In this document: positions 53,629-62,915 of the stretch, one piece after another
How the letters are laid out: each line of letters begins with the position of its first letter
Position numbering within the stretch: position 1 is the stretch's first letter
Assembly (NCBI RefSeq): GCF_004803715.2
Contig: NZ_CP039383.2
Coordinates: 2,542,001-2,606,000 of the forward strand
Length of the DNA stretch: 64,000 nucleotides
Source of the DNA: Luteimonas yindakuii
GTDB lineage: Bacteria; Pseudomonadota; Gammaproteobacteria; Xanthomonadales; Xanthomonadaceae
Reading direction: 5' to 3'
The notes under the pieces: generated by a model
What the model was told of the DNA's origin: nothing
Databases searched by the model: none
What the model saw: only the letters and a program-made list of their open reading frames with translations
Made by a program: the position numbers and the translations under genes

Positions 53629-55036
53629 CGGTGGTGTCCTCCCTCAGTTCCAGCAATGCGGACACGACCCGCTCCATCGCGCTCGAGCGCGATCCCTTGA
53701 CCAGCACGCGCAGCGATGCGCCCTCGCCTGCCGCAGCCCGCGCCTGCACCTCGCGTCGCAACGCGTTGATCAGTGCGGGCTGGTCGTCGTGGTGGTGGGC
53801 GTCGGCGCCGAATGCCTGCGCCGCGGCGGCGCTCAGCCGGCCCACCGTGTACAGCCGTTCGATGCCCGCCTGGTGTGCGCGGCGGCCGATCTCGGCATGC
53901 AGCGCGGCGGCATCCGTGCCCAGCTCGCCCATGTCGCCCAGCACCAGCCAGCGCTGGCCCGCAGCGGCCGCCAGGGTGTCGATCGCGGCGTCCATCGAAC
54001 CGGGGTTGGCGTTGTAGCTGTCGTCGATCAGCAGGCCGCCGCCCGCCATGCGATGGCGCACCAGGCGGCCGGCCACCGGCTGCGCGGTGGACAGCGCGTT
54101 GGCGATGACGCCCGCGCTGGCGCCAAGCGCCCAGGCGATGGATGCCGCCGCCAGTGCATTGCGGATGCTGTGGCGGCCGGCCAGCGGCAGTTCCACCGCG
54201 GCTTCGGCATCGGGCAGCACCAGCACGAAGGTGCTGCCGGCATCGCTGGCGCGGATCGCGGTGGCGGCGATGTCGGCACCGTTGTCGATGCCGAAGCGCA
54301 GCAGGCGGCGGCCATGCGCGCGTTCGGCGAAGTACGGCGCGAAGGCGTCGTCGGCATTGATGATGGCGGTGCCGTCGGCGGGCAGCGCCTCGTAGATCGC
54401 GGCCTTGGTCTCGGCGATGCCGAACAGGCTGCCCATGCGCTCGAGATGCGCCGGCGCCACGTTGTTGACCAGCGCCACCTGCGGCCGCGCAACCGCCGTC
54501 AGCCAGGCGATGTCGCCGGGCTTGCCGGCGCCCATCTCGTAGATCGCGTAGCGGCTGTCTTCCGGCGCCGACAGCACCGACAGCGGCAACCCGATCTCGT
54601 TGTTGCGGTTGCCGGGGTTGGCGTAGGTCGGCCCCAGCCGCGACAGGATCGTGCGCGTGAGTTCCTTGACCCCCGTCTTCCCGTTGCTGCCGGTGATGCC
54701 GACCACGGTGCCGCTGCGCGCGCGCTGCACGGCGCCGGCCCACATCGCCAGCGCGGTCTGGGTGTCGTCGACCACGATCTGCGGGATTGTCGCGTCGGCC
54801 AGGCGCGACACCAGCACCGCGCGCGCGCCGCAGGCGACCGCCGCCGCGACATGGTCGTTGCCGTCGAAGCGCTCACCGCGCAGCGCGACGAACAGCGTGC
54901 TGTCGCCCTCGCCGAACGCGCGGGTGTCGGTTTCCACTGCATCGATCAGCGGGTCGGCCCCGGCAGCGGCGTGCAGCCGTCCCTGCGCCAGGCGGGCGAT
55001 CTGCGACAGCAGCATCGGGGTGATCGGCAGGCTCAT
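53618..55036 (-). CDS. murF: UDP-MurNAc-tripeptide D-alanyl-D-alanine ligase MurF
   Basis: A 472-aa Mur ligase adding D-Ala-D-Ala. ATP loop [63 protein letters not shown] overlaps the murE stop. Confidence 0.96.
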   Translation of the reverse strand: MSLPITPMLLSQIARLAQGRLHAAAGADPLIDAVETDTRAFGEGDSTLFVALRGERFDGNDHVAAAVACGARAVLVSRLADATIPQIVVDDTQTALAMWAGAVQRARSGTVVGITGSNGKTGVKELTRTILSRLGPTYANPGNRNNEIGLPLSVLSAPEDSRYAIYEMGAGKPGDIAWLTAVARPQVALVNNVAPAHLERMGSLFGIAETKAAIYEALPADGTAIINADDAFAPYFAERAHGRRLLRFGIDNGADIAATAIRASDAGSTFVLVLPDAEAAVELPLAGRHSIRNALAAASIAWALGASAGVIANALSTAQPVAGRLVRHRMAGGGLLIDDSYNANPGSMDAAIDTLAAAAGQRWLVLGDMGELGTDAAALHAEIGRRAHQAGIERLYTVGRLSAAAAQAFGADAHHHDDQPALINALRREVQARAAAGEGASLRVLVKGSRSSAMERVVSALLELREDTTDAA

Positions 55037-56496
55037 GCGCGCTGCTCCAGCACCCGGCGCGCCACCTGCGCGTCATCGAATGGATGGCGTACGCCGTTGA
55101 CCTCCTGGTAGGGCTCGTGGCCCTTGCCGGCAACCAGCACGATGTCGTCGGCGCCGGCGCTGTCGATCGCCCGGGCGATGGCGGCCGCACGGTCGCGCTG
55201 CACCGTCACCGCGGCGCGGTCGGCGAAGCCTTCGAGGACGCCGGCGACGATGGCGTCGCCGTCCTCGCCACGCGGGTTGTCGTCGGTCACCACCACCGCA
55301 TCGGCCAGGCGCTCGGCGATCGCCGCCATCTGCGGGCGCTTGCCACGGTCGCGCTCGCCGCCGCAGCCGAACACGCAGACCAGCCGACCACGCACGTGGT
55401 CGCGCAGGCTGGCGAGCGCCTGTTCCAGTGCATCCGGGGTGTGGGCGTAATCGACCACCACGGTCGGCCGGCCGGCGCCCCCGAGGCGCGTCATCCGGCC
55501 CGGCACCGGTTCAAGCCGTGCCAGCGTGCCCGCGATGGTGGCGATGTCGTCACCCAGCGCATGCAGCACGCCAGCCACCGCCAGCAGGTTGTCGACGTTG
55601 AAGCGGCCCAGCAGCGGAGACCGCACCGCGTGCGCGACGTTGCCGATCCGCAACTCGAAGCCGATGCCCGCGCCGTCGAGCACCACCGACTCCGCGCGCA
55701 GCAGCGCAGCGGGATTGCCGCGTGCGCTGACGCCGATGGTGCGCTCGGCATGGCCGGCTTCGAACAGCCGCAGACCATAGGCGTCATCGAGGTTGACCAC
55801 CGCGGCTTCCAGGCCGGGCCAGCGCAGCAGCCGCGCCTTGGCGGCACCGTAGGCGGCCATGTCGCCGTGGTAGTCGAGATGGTCGCGGGTGAGGTTGGTG
55901 AACACGCCGACGCGGAAATGCACGCCGTCGACGCGCCCCTGGTCGAGCGCATGCGAACTGACCTCCATCGCCACCGCCTGCGCACCGTCGTCGCGCAGCT
56001 GCGCCAGCAGCGCATGCAGTTGCGACACCTGCGGCGTGGTGAAGCCGGTCGGTTCGACCGCACCATGCAGGCCGGCGCCGAGCGTGCCGATGCTGCCCGC
56101 ACGCAGGCCGCGCAGCGTCCACGCCTGCGCCAGCAGCTGCACGGTGGAGGTCTTGCCGTTGGTGCCGGTGACGCCGACGGTGACCATCGCCTGCGACGGC
56201 GAACCGTGGAAGTGGTCGGCCATGGCACCCAGACGCGTGCGCAGCCCGGGCACCGCGATCGCGTCGGCCGGCACCTCGAGGTCTTCCGGCGCGGGCGTCT
56301 CGTAGACGATCGCCGCGGCACCGGCCTCGCGCGCACGCGCGGCGAAGCGCAGGCCGTGGGTGCCGAAGCCGGGGATGGCGATGAACGCATCGCCGGGTCC
56401 GACTTCCCTGCTGTCCTGCACCAGACCGGACACCGCCAGCCCCGCCGGCACGCCGGCGACGTCGGGCAGCAGCTCGCGCAGCGCGACGCGGCTCAT
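55033..56496 (-). CDS. murE: UDP-MurNAc-dipeptide : meso-DAP ligase MurE
   Basis: A 487-aa Mur ligase. ATP loop [39 protein letters not shown]; the [16 protein letters not shown] motif (about residue 405) is the one that selects meso-diaminopimelate, so the cell wall is of the Gram-negative mDAP type. Overlaps ftsI and murF. Confidence 0.96.
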   Translation of the reverse strand: MSRVALRELLPDVAGVPAGLAVSGLVQDSREVGPGDAFIAIPGFGTHGLRFAARAREAGAAAIVYETPAPEDLEVPADAIAVPGLRTRLGAMADHFHGSPSQAMVTVGVTGTNGKTSTVQLLAQAWTLRGLRAGSIGTLGAGLHGAVEPTGFTTPQVSQLHALLAQLRDDGAQAVAMEVSSHALDQGRVDGVHFRVGVFTNLTRDHLDYHGDMAAYGAAKARLLRWPGLEAAVVNLDDAYGLRLFEAGHAERTIGVSARGNPAALLRAESVVLDGAGIGFELRIGNVAHAVRSPLLGRFNVDNLLAVAGVLHALGDDIATIAGTLARLEPVPGRMTRLGGAGRPTVVVDYAHTPDALEQALASLRDHVRGRLVCVFGCGGERDRGKRPQMAAIAERLADAVVVTDDNPRGEDGDAIVAGVLEGFADRAAVTVQRDRAAAIARAIDSAGADDIVLVAGKGHEPYQEVNGVRHPFDDAQVARRVLEQRA

Positions 56497-58337
56497 CGCG
56501 CGGCTCCGGCATTGACCGCAGTCGCTGCGGCCACCGGGGCGCCCACACGCACGGGCACCTGCCGCGCGGCCGTGGCGCGGCGCTTGCGCTCGGCATCGGC
56601 CTGCGCCGCAAGCCAGGTGTCGATGTCGTCGGGCGGCACGTCCATCAGCCGCAACGTGCCTTCCATCGTCGCCTTGAACACCGGCGCCGAGATGTACCCG
56701 CCGCCATAGGTGGAGCCACCGCGCGACGTGTCCGGATCGTCGATCACGATCACCATCGAGAAGCGCGGGTTGTCGACCGGCACCAGGCCGGCGAAGAACG
56801 CGATGTAGCGGCGTGCGTAGCCGCCGCCGCTGGCCTTGCGCGCGGTGCCGGTCTTGCCGGCGACGTGGTAGCCGAGGATCGCCGCGCGGGTGGCGGTCCC
56901 GCCGGGCTCGGTGACCGTCTGCATCATCCGCATCACTTCGGCGGCGATGCCCGGATCCAGCACCTGCCGCGCTTCGTTGTGCTGGCCCTTGACGAAGGTC
57001 GGCGCGATCATCCTGCCGCCGTTGCCCAGCGCCGCGTAGGCGACCGCGAGCTGCAGCGGCGTCACCGACATGCTGTAGCCGTAGGACATCGTCTGCTTCA
57101 TGGTGCCGTCCCAGCTCGACGGCTCGCGCAGGAAGCCGGCCGCCTCGCCGGGGAAGCCGCTACCGGTGCTCTGGCCGTAACCGAAGCGACGCAGGAATTC
57201 GTAGAAGCGCTGGTCGGGCAAGGTGTGCACGATCTTCGCCACGCCGACGTTGGAGCTCTTGGTCAGCACGCCGGTGACATCGAGCACGCCGTAGTTGCGG
57301 AAGTCGCTGGTGCGGTAGCGCCCGTTCGGGATCCAGCCGGGGTTGGTGTCGATGCGCGTCTCGGGGCGGATGGTGCCGGCCTCGAGTCCCGCGGCGACGG
57401 TCAGCGGCTTGATCGTCGAACCCGGCTCGATGAGGTCGGTCACCGCGCGGTTGCGGCGCGCCTCGCGGTCGGTGCTGCCGAGCACGTGCGGGTTGTAGGC
57501 CGGCAGGTTGGCCATCGCCAGCACCTCGCCGGTGGCGACGTCGAGGATCACCGACGAACCGGCGCTGGCACCGGAGGCGACGATCGCATTGCGCAGTTCG
57601 CGATGGGCGAGGTACTGGATGCGCCGGTCGATCGACAGTGTGAGGTCCTTGCCCGGCTGTGCCGGCCGCACCAGGTCGACGTTCTCGACGATGCGGCCGC
57701 GGCGGTCGCGGATCACCTTCTGCGCGCCGGGATGTCCGCGCAGCCATTCGTCGAACGCCAGCTCGATGCCTTCCTGGCCACGGTCGTCGATGTTGGTGAA
57801 GCCGAGCACGTGTGCCAGCGCTTCGCCCTGCGGGTAGAAGCGACGGAACTCGCGCTGGCTGAAGACGCCCGGGATGTTGAGCGCGACGATCTTCTGCGCG
57901 CTGGCCGGATGGATGCGGCGCTGCCCCGGCAGGTACATGAACTCCTTGTCGGCGCGCTGCGCGACCGCGCGCGCGAGCTGGTCGGGATCCTGTCCAATCG
58001 CCCCGGCCAACTCGGTGATGCGTTCGGGATGCTTCACCAGCTCCTGCGGATTCGCCCACAGCGACGCCACCGGGGTGGAGATCGCCAGCGGCTCGCCGTT
58101 GCGGTCGGTGATCATCCCGCGCGAGGTGGCGATCGGCAGTTCGCGCAGGAAGCGCGAGTCCGCCTTCTGCTGGTAGAAGGCGTTGTCGATCAGCTGCAGG
58201 TCGATGGCGCGGCCGATCAGCACCAGCGCCACCAGCCCGAGCCCGCCGCCCACCAGCAGCAGCCGCGCGCGCAGGTCGAACTGCGCACGTGCACGCGGGC
58301 GCTTGGCATGGCCGCCGGGGATGCGCCCGAACCTCAT
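56493..58337 (-). CDS. ftsI: Septal transpeptidase FtsI (PBP3)
   Basis: A 614-aa class B penicillin-binding protein. Short basic cytoplasmic part, one membrane segment ([20 protein letters not shown]), a pedestal domain, then the transpeptidase motifs EPGSTIKPL (Ser about residue 305), KSSNVGV (about 360) and AGKTGTARK (about 497). ATG 58337 (MRFGRIPGG) overlaps the ftsL stop; the longer open frame upstream is the ftsL region read in another phase. Confidence 0.96.
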   Translation of the reverse strand: MRFGRIPGGHAKRPRARAQFDLRARLLLVGGGLGLVALVLIGRAIDLQLIDNAFYQQKADSRFLRELPIATSRGMITDRNGEPLAISTPVASLWANPQELVKHPERITELAGAIGQDPDQLARAVAQRADKEFMYLPGQRRIHPASAQKIVALNIPGVFSQREFRRFYPQGEALAHVLGFTNIDDRGQEGIELAFDEWLRGHPGAQKVIRDRRGRIVENVDLVRPAQPGKDLTLSIDRRIQYLAHRELRNAIVASGASAGSSVILDVATGEVLAMANLPAYNPHVLGSTDREARRNRAVTDLIEPGSTIKPLTVAAGLEAGTIRPETRIDTNPGWIPNGRYRTSDFRNYGVLDVTGVLTKSSNVGVAKIVHTLPDQRFYEFLRRFGYGQSTGSGFPGEAAGFLREPSSWDGTMKQTMSYGYSMSVTPLQLAVAYAALGNGGRMIAPTFVKGQHNEARQVLDPGIAAEVMRMMQTVTEPGGTATRAAILGYHVAGKTGTARKASGGGYARRYIAFFAGLVPVDNPRFSMVIVIDDPDTSRGGSTYGGGYISAPVFKATMEGTLRLMDVPPDDIDTWLAAQADAERKRRATAARQVPVRVGAPVAAATAVNAGAAR

Positions 58338-58600
58338 GGCCGGATCACCACGATGTCGGCGGTTTCCGGGAACTTCATCCCCAGCCGGTCGCGCGCGACC
58401 TGGTCGATGCGGGTGCTTTCCGCCCACGTCGCCTGTTCGAGCTGCAGCCTGCCGAATTCGATGTTGAGTTCGTCGCGTGCGTTCTCGAGCCGGGTGAGCT
58501 GGCTGAAGAGCTGGCGGTGCTGGTGCCGCGCATGCACCACGCCGATCGCGGTGATCACGGTGGCAACGACGATGATCGCGATGAGGAAACGGGTGATCAT
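58334..58600 (-). CDS. ftsL: Cell division protein FtsL
   Basis: An 88-aa bitopic protein: membrane segment [20 protein letters not shown], then a leucine-zipper-like coiled coil ([19 protein letters not shown]) ending [17 protein letters not shown]. It works with FtsQ and FtsB. ATG overlaps rsmH (ATGA). Confidence 0.93.
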   Translation of the reverse strand: MITRFLIAIIVVATVITAIGVVHARHQHRQLFSQLTRLENARDELNIEFGRLQLEQATWAESTRIDQVARDRLGMKFPETADIVVIRP

Positions 58601-59562
58601 CGCGCCACCCCGCCGAGCTTCTCCGCCACCCGCAGCACCGCGCTGCGCGCGCGCGGGTTGGCCGCCACCTCGTCGGCCTCGGCATGGATGGCGCCGCCCA
58701 GGTCGCGCAGGCGCGGCACGAACGGCGCCACTTCCGGCAGCCGGCGGTTGCTGGCCGGCGGCCTGGCGTGGCGCGCGACGAACTGCTTGACGATGCGGTC
58801 TTCGAGCGAGTGGAAGCTGATCACCGCCAGCCGCCCGCCGGGACGCAGCACCTCGAGCGCGGCATCGAGCCCGGCCTCGAGATCGGCCAGCTCGCGGTTG
58901 ATATGGATGCGGATGGCCTGGAAGCTGCGCGTGGCCGGGTGGATGCGGTTGCGCTCGCCGCCCGGCTTGCCGCGCGGCATCACCGACGCGACCAGTTCGG
59001 CCAGCTGCGCGGTGCGCACGATCGGCTCCTGTGCGCGCCTGGCGACGATGGCGCGGGCAATGCGGCGGCTGTGGCGTTCCTCGCCGTAGGTCCACAGCAC
59101 GTCGGCGATCGCGCGCTCGTCGGCATGCGCCAGCCACTGCGCCGCGCTTTCGCCGGACCCCGGGTCCATGCGCATGTCCAGCGGGCCGTCCTTGCCGAAC
59201 GAGAACCCGCGCTCGGCGACGTCGAGTTGCGGCGAGGACACGCCGAGGTCGAACAGGATGCCGTCGACGCCGGCCTGCGCGAGGTCCCAGCCGCCCAGCG
59301 ATGCGAAACTCGCCTGGCGCGCGGACACGCGCGCATCCGCGCCGAACTCGCGTCCGGCCACGGCGATCGCTTCGGGATCCTTGTCCATCAAGAGCAGCCG
59401 GCCCTGTGTGCCCAGACGTTCCAGTACGCGCCGTGCATGGCCGCCACGACCGAACGTGCCGTCCAGATACACGCCGTCCTCCACCACCCGCAGCCCGTCG
59501 ATGACCTGCGCGACCATGACTGGAAGGTGGCCGGACAGGGCGTCCGCGCCACCGCCGTTCAT
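58597..59562 (-). CDS. rsmH: 16S rRNA m4C1402 methyltransferase RsmH (MraW)
   Basis: A 321-aa AdoMet methyltransferase for C1402 of 16S rRNA. AdoMet site [53 protein letters not shown] and the C-terminal [17 protein letters not shown] are all conserved. ATG overlaps the mraZ stop. Confidence 0.96.
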   Translation of the reverse strand: MNGGGADALSGHLPVMVAQVIDGLRVVEDGVYLDGTFGRGGHARRVLERLGTQGRLLLMDKDPEAIAVAGREFGADARVSARQASFASLGGWDLAQAGVDGILFDLGVSSPQLDVAERGFSFGKDGPLDMRMDPGSGESAAQWLAHADERAIADVLWTYGEERHSRRIARAIVARRAQEPIVRTAQLAELVASVMPRGKPGGERNRIHPATRSFQAIRIHINRELADLEAGLDAALEVLRPGGRLAVISFHSLEDRIVKQFVARHARPPASNRRLPEVAPFVPRLRDLGGAIHAEADEVAANPRARSAVLRVAEKLGGVAR

Positions 59563-60005
59563 AGCTTCAACTCGAGCAGTTGCCCGCTGAGATCCTCGTC
59601 GGTGATCACCTGGCGGATCTGCGCGTGGTGCGCCTGCTCGCTCCAGAGTTCGAACTTGTCGCCCATGCCCAGCAGCACGGCCTTCTTCTCGATGCCGACC
59701 GCGGCGCGGTGGCTGGCCGGGACGCTGATGCGGGCGTTGCCATCGAGTTCGACGTGCGCCGCCGAACCGACCAGGCAACGCTGCATCCGCCGGTGCGCCG
59801 ACAGCGAGCCCGGCAGCTGGTTGACGGCGTCGCGCACGCGCTCCCACTCGGCTTCCGGATACAGGAACAGGCAGCCGGACTCGAACGGGTTGTAGGTGAG
59901 GACCAGGCGGCCGGCGCACACGCGAGCGACAGGATCCCGATAGGCGGTTGGAATCGCCAGGCGGCCCTTGTCGTCGATGGTGATGGCGGTCTCGCCCTGG
60001 AACAC
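59559..60005 (-). CDS. mraZ: Transcriptional regulator MraZ
   Basis: A 148-aa double-AbrB-fold protein that binds DNA just upstream of itself and represses the dcw cluster. It starts [23 protein letters not shown] and has the second half-domain [18 protein letters not shown]. The start is GTG 60005. First gene of the cluster. Confidence 0.93.
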   Translation of the reverse strand: MFQGETAITIDDKGRLAIPTAYRDPVARVCAGRLVLTYNPFESGCLFLYPEAEWERVRDAVNQLPGSLSAHRRMQRCLVGSAAHVELDGNARISVPASHRAAVGIEKKAVLLGMGDKFELWSEQAHHAQIRQVITDEDLSGQLLELKL

Positions 60006-60054
60006 TGGTCTCTGCCCGGATGCCCGTCTGCGGCAGGCTTCAATTCCGCGGAAA

Positions 60055-60078
60055 ACCACAAAAAACCCGGCTTCCCCA
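60055..60078 (-). promoter_or_regulatory. Possible MraZ box upstream of mraZ
   Basis: On the minus strand three G-triplet-type words (TGGGG, CGGG, GTGG) recur about every 9-10 bases, as in MraZ boxes (TGGGN repeats spaced by five). They lie just downstream of the promoter and 50-73 bases before mraZ. The third repeat is poor. Confidence 0.4.
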
Positions 60079-60087
60079 CGTGGCGCC

Positions 60088-60116
60088 ACCTTAGGGTCGG
60101 GTCAGGGGGTTGTCAA
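60088..60116 (-). promoter_or_regulatory. Promoter of the dcw cluster
   Basis: A perfect -35 TTGACA (60116-60111), 17-bp spacer, and TAAGGT -10 (60093-60088), leaving a leader of about 75 bases before mraZ. The upstream AT-rich stretch 60120-60240 (many A/T tracts) could act as an UP element. Confidence 0.75.
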
Positions 60117-60431
60117 CAACGCGTTTGTCAAATTTTCGCTAGTCCGGTCAATGACTTGCGAAGAAGTTCACATACTTGTTCAAGCTTTATCCACAAGCTG
60201 CTGTTTCGTCTCAAATTTTGAGACTGCTCACAGAATTCAGGGTCGTGGAGGCGGCGTGAAAGCCGGGCAGGCCGAGCACGGATATGCGCTTGAGGCGAGC
60301 TCCACAGCGGGCCCACTGCGTGGAGTGGAATGTGGCTCCCGCGGGGAGCGCCCAGGCCCGACCTTCTGCTGCTGCGGGCGACGTGTCGGGGCGCGTGCCC
60401 CGCGAAGATCCATCGACTTCTTACCGACGAG

Positions 60432-60527
60432 CCCTTCGCCTGCCTGCGGGAGAAGGTGCCCCGGAGGGCGGATGAGGGCATATCGACGCCTTCACCCCAT
60501 CCCCTCTCCCGCGGGCGGGAGAGGGGC
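60432..60527 (+). repeat. Two family A hairpin elements
   Basis: 60432-60479 holds a shortened CTGCGGGAGAAGG, TGCCCCGGAGGGCGGATGAGGG unit; 60492-60527 the CCCCTCTCCCGC/GCGGGAGAGGGG form. They lie in the 60006-60692 gap between mraZ and rnpB, which otherwise shows the promoter above, one family C copy, and no gene. Confidence 0.65.
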
Positions 60528-60578
60528 GTACGGGCCGTGCGGGTGACGCTTCGGAGATGGCGACGACGTGTCGCACTG

Positions 60579-60681
60579 AGCCCCCTGAGTCAGGGGGCGG
60601 CTCGCGCCGCAGGCGCGAGTGGGGGTCGGGAGCACAAGCGGGGCCCGAGGTTCGCTAGGCGAACCTTGGGTTTCACGGGCG
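60579..60681. repeat. Family C multi-hairpin element
   Basis: Stems CCCCCTGA/TCAGGGGG, CTCGCGCC-GCA-GGCGCGAG, GGTTCGC-TAG-GCGAACC in the same order as at 39327, then CTTGGGTTTCACGGGC. Sequence of the stems differs between the two copies while pairing is kept. It ends about 12 bp beyond the 3' end of rnpB. Confidence 0.65.
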
Positions 60682-60692
60682 CAGCGCGGGAA

Positions 60693-61062
60693 AGTGGCGG
60701 AGCCGGCCTGTAAGCCGGGTTCTGTCGTGGACAGTCATTCCTCTAGGCGCATCGTCACCGATACGCTCGAGCAACCTACCCGGACCCGACGCGGGCCACG
60801 TCATGAGGTCCCTATTTGGTCTTGCTCCCGGTGGGGTTTGCCGTGCCGGTCTGTTGCCAGACTCGCGGTGCGCTCTTACCGCACCATTTCACCCTTGCCT
60901 GATCCGCTCGCCCCGAAGGACGCCCGGCCATCGGCGGTATCTTTCTGTTGCACTTTCCGTCGGCTCGCGCCGCCCAGGCATTACCTGGCACCGTGCCCTG
61001 TGGAGCCCGGACTTTCCTCGGCATCGCAAGCGATGACGCGACTGTCCGGCCGACTCCGCCGG
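60693..61062 (-). ncRNA. rnpB: RNase P RNA (class A)
   Basis: About 370 nt. On the minus strand the conserved GAGGAAAGTCCGGGCTCC segment follows the 5' region GGACAGTCGC; later AGTGCAACAGAAAGATACCG, GGTAAGGGTG-type and AACCCGGCTTAC close the core. The ends pair in a 13-bp P1 helix (GGCGGAGTCGGCC with GGCCGGCTCCGCC, one U-G), which fixes both borders to within a few bases. It processes the 5' ends of tRNA precursors with RnpA. Confidence 0.95.
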
Positions 61063-61067
61063 CGCGG

Positions 61068-61073
61068 ATTGTC
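61068..61073 (-). promoter_or_regulatory. Candidate -10 of rnpB
   Basis: GACAAT lies 5-7 bases before the predicted RNA 5' end and directly follows the TGA of the hydrolase gene. No good -35 is visible, so transcription could also come from upstream. Confidence 0.4.
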
Positions 61074-61970
61074 TCACGCGCCGGCGTCGTCCGCCGTTAC
61101 CGCGACGGGCGCCACCCGGTCGATCAGTCCAGCCATCGCCGCCGCGAACTCCGGCGACAGGGTGGCGGTGTTGTGGCCCTTGCCCGGGACGACCACCAGG
61201 CGCTTGTCCGCGGCAGGCAGCGGCGTGGCGTCGTGCAGCATCCGCGAGAACACCGGTGCCGTCGTGGTGTCGTCGGCACCGACCACGAACAGCACCGGCT
61301 CGTCGAGCGTGCGCACGACCTCCAGGTTGCCTGCCGCCTGCAGCGATGGCGCGATGTCGATGCGGCGGACCATCAGCCGCGTCCAGAAGCCGGCGCGTGC
61401 GCGCATGGCGGCGGTCCAGTCCTCGGCGGTTGTCATCGAGCTTTCCAGCACCAGGCCGTCGAGCCGGCGGTGGCCGGCCACGTGCCCGGCGAGGAAGCTG
61501 CCCAGCGACTGCCCGTGCACCAGCAGCGGCAGCTCCGCCAACGCCGGGTCCGCACGCAGCCGGTCGTAGGCGAGCAACGCATCGGCGCGCAATCCGTCCA
61601 TGGTCGGGATACCGCTGCTGCCGCCATAGCCGCGGTGGTCGACCAGCACCAGGTTGACCGGCAGCGCTTCGTACGCGCGCACGCTGTGCTGTGCATGCAC
61701 GCCGATGCGGTAACCGTTGCCGCCGAAGTACAGCACCGTCGCCCGCGCATCCGGCCGGGTCAGCCGCAGCGAGTACAGCGAGGCGCCGTCGCCGGTGTCG
61801 ATCCGCGCCTCGTCGAGGGAATAGCCGGGAAACGCAGCGGCCAGCACCGCGAGATCGGTGGCCGGTGCCGGTTGCGGGCGCACCAGATGGGATTCCTGCA
61901 GCTGGTAGGTGCAGGCGCAGAGGGCGGCTGCTGCAGCCAGCAACCAGATAAAACGGAACGGGCGGTCCAT
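61074..61970 (-). CDS. Lipoprotein alpha/beta hydrolase
   Basis: A 298-aa alpha/beta hydrolase with a lipobox (AAALCAC, Cys about residue 20), so probably outer-membrane or periplasmic. The nucleophile elbow is LVHGQSLGSFLAGH (Ser in GQSLG), an oxyanion stretch is VLYFGGNGYRIGVH, the acid may be DD in VVGADDTTTAP and the His in PGKGHNTATL. Relatives are BAAT/DUF-type esterases; substrate unknown. ATG 61970 has GGAG five bases upstream. It is inserted between rsmI and rnpB and ends 11 bp from the RNA. Confidence 0.8.
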   Translation of the reverse strand: MDRPFRFIWLLAAAAALCACTYQLQESHLVRPQPAPATDLAVLAAAFPGYSLDEARIDTGDGASLYSLRLTRPDARATVLYFGGNGYRIGVHAQHSVRAYEALPVNLVLVDHRGYGGSSGIPTMDGLRADALLAYDRLRADPALAELPLLVHGQSLGSFLAGHVAGHRRLDGLVLESSMTTAEDWTAAMRARAGFWTRLMVRRIDIAPSLQAAGNLEVVRTLDEPVLFVVGADDTTTAPVFSRMLHDATPLPAADKRLVVVPGKGHNTATLSPEFAAAMAGLIDRVAPVAVTADDAGA

Positions 61971-62004
61971 CGCGACTCCAGTCATGGGTGATACGGGGGT
62001 GTAC

Positions 62005-62865
62005 TCAGCGATCGTCTGCGCCGCCGCCATACAGCGCCTTGCGCGGAGCACCGGTGATCTCGGCAGCCAATCGCGCGGCCGCAGAAGGGGGCAGCTGCGC
62101 GGCCAGCAGCATATAGACACGCCGGCCTTCGGCAAGCTGCGCATCGGCATCGTCGCCGGCCCCCTGCACGACGACGACGAACTCGCCCTTGCGCTGGTTG
62201 GGATCGGCGTCGACCTGTGCCTGGAGGGCGGCGAGGCTGCCGTCGAGCACGGTTTCGAACAGCTTGGTCAGTTCACGGGCGAGTACGGCCGGGCGGTCGT
62301 CGCCGAACGCGGCGCGCATGTCGGCCAGGGTCTCGGCGATGCGGTGCGAGGACTCGTAGAACACCAGCGTGCGCAGCTCACCAGCCAGACGTGCCAGGAC
62401 CTCGCGCCGCGCCGCGGCCCGGGCCGGCAGGAAGCCCTCGAAGGTGAAGCGGTCACTCGGCAGCCCGGCGACGCTGAGCGCCGCGACCACCGCGCTGGGC
62501 CCCGGCACCGGGCTGACGCGGATGCCGGCCTCGCGCGCGGCGCGCACCAGCCGGAACCCGGGGTCGCTGACCAGTGGCGTGCCCGCATCGCTGACCAGCG
62601 CCAGCGATTCGCCGGCCAGCAGCCGTGCCACCACCCGCCCGGCCAGCGCGTCCTCGTTGTGCTCGTGCAGCGCCAGCGCCGGCGTATCGATGCCGAAGTG
62701 CGCCAGCAGGGTGCGCGTGTGGCGGGTGTCCTCGGCGCAGATCGCATCGACCTCGCGCAACACCTGCTGCGCGCGTGGCGACAGGTCGGCGAGGTTGCCG
62801 ATGGGCGTGGCCACGACATGCAGCACGCCGTGGGCGTCAGGGGAAGCAGTCAATCGTGTCTCCAC
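62005..62865 (-). CDS. rsmI: 16S rRNA 2'-O-methyltransferase RsmI
   Basis: A 286-aa tetrapyrrole-methylase-fold enzyme that methylates the ribose of C1402 of 16S rRNA, the same nucleotide as RsmH. Motifs VVATPIGNLADLSPRAQ, ICAEDTRHTRTLL, ALVSDAGTPLVSDPG, GLPSDRFTFEGFLPA. GTG 62865 is the start. Divergent from lpoA, the standard pair. Confidence 0.95.
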   Translation of the reverse strand: METRLTASPDAHGVLHVVATPIGNLADLSPRAQQVLREVDAICAEDTRHTRTLLAHFGIDTPALALHEHNEDALAGRVVARLLAGESLALVSDAGTPLVSDPGFRLVRAAREAGIRVSPVPGPSAVVAALSVAGLPSDRFTFEGFLPARAAARREVLARLAGELRTLVFYESSHRIAETLADMRAAFGDDRPAVLARELTKLFETVLDGSLAALQAQVDADPNQRKGEFVVVVQGAGDDADAQLAEGRRVYMLLAAQLPPSAAARLAAEITGAPRKALYGGGADDR

Positions 62866-62915
62866 GCGCAGGGTCGGTAGAATCCTAGCCGTTTCTCCCT
62901 TCCGGACCGGTCTTC

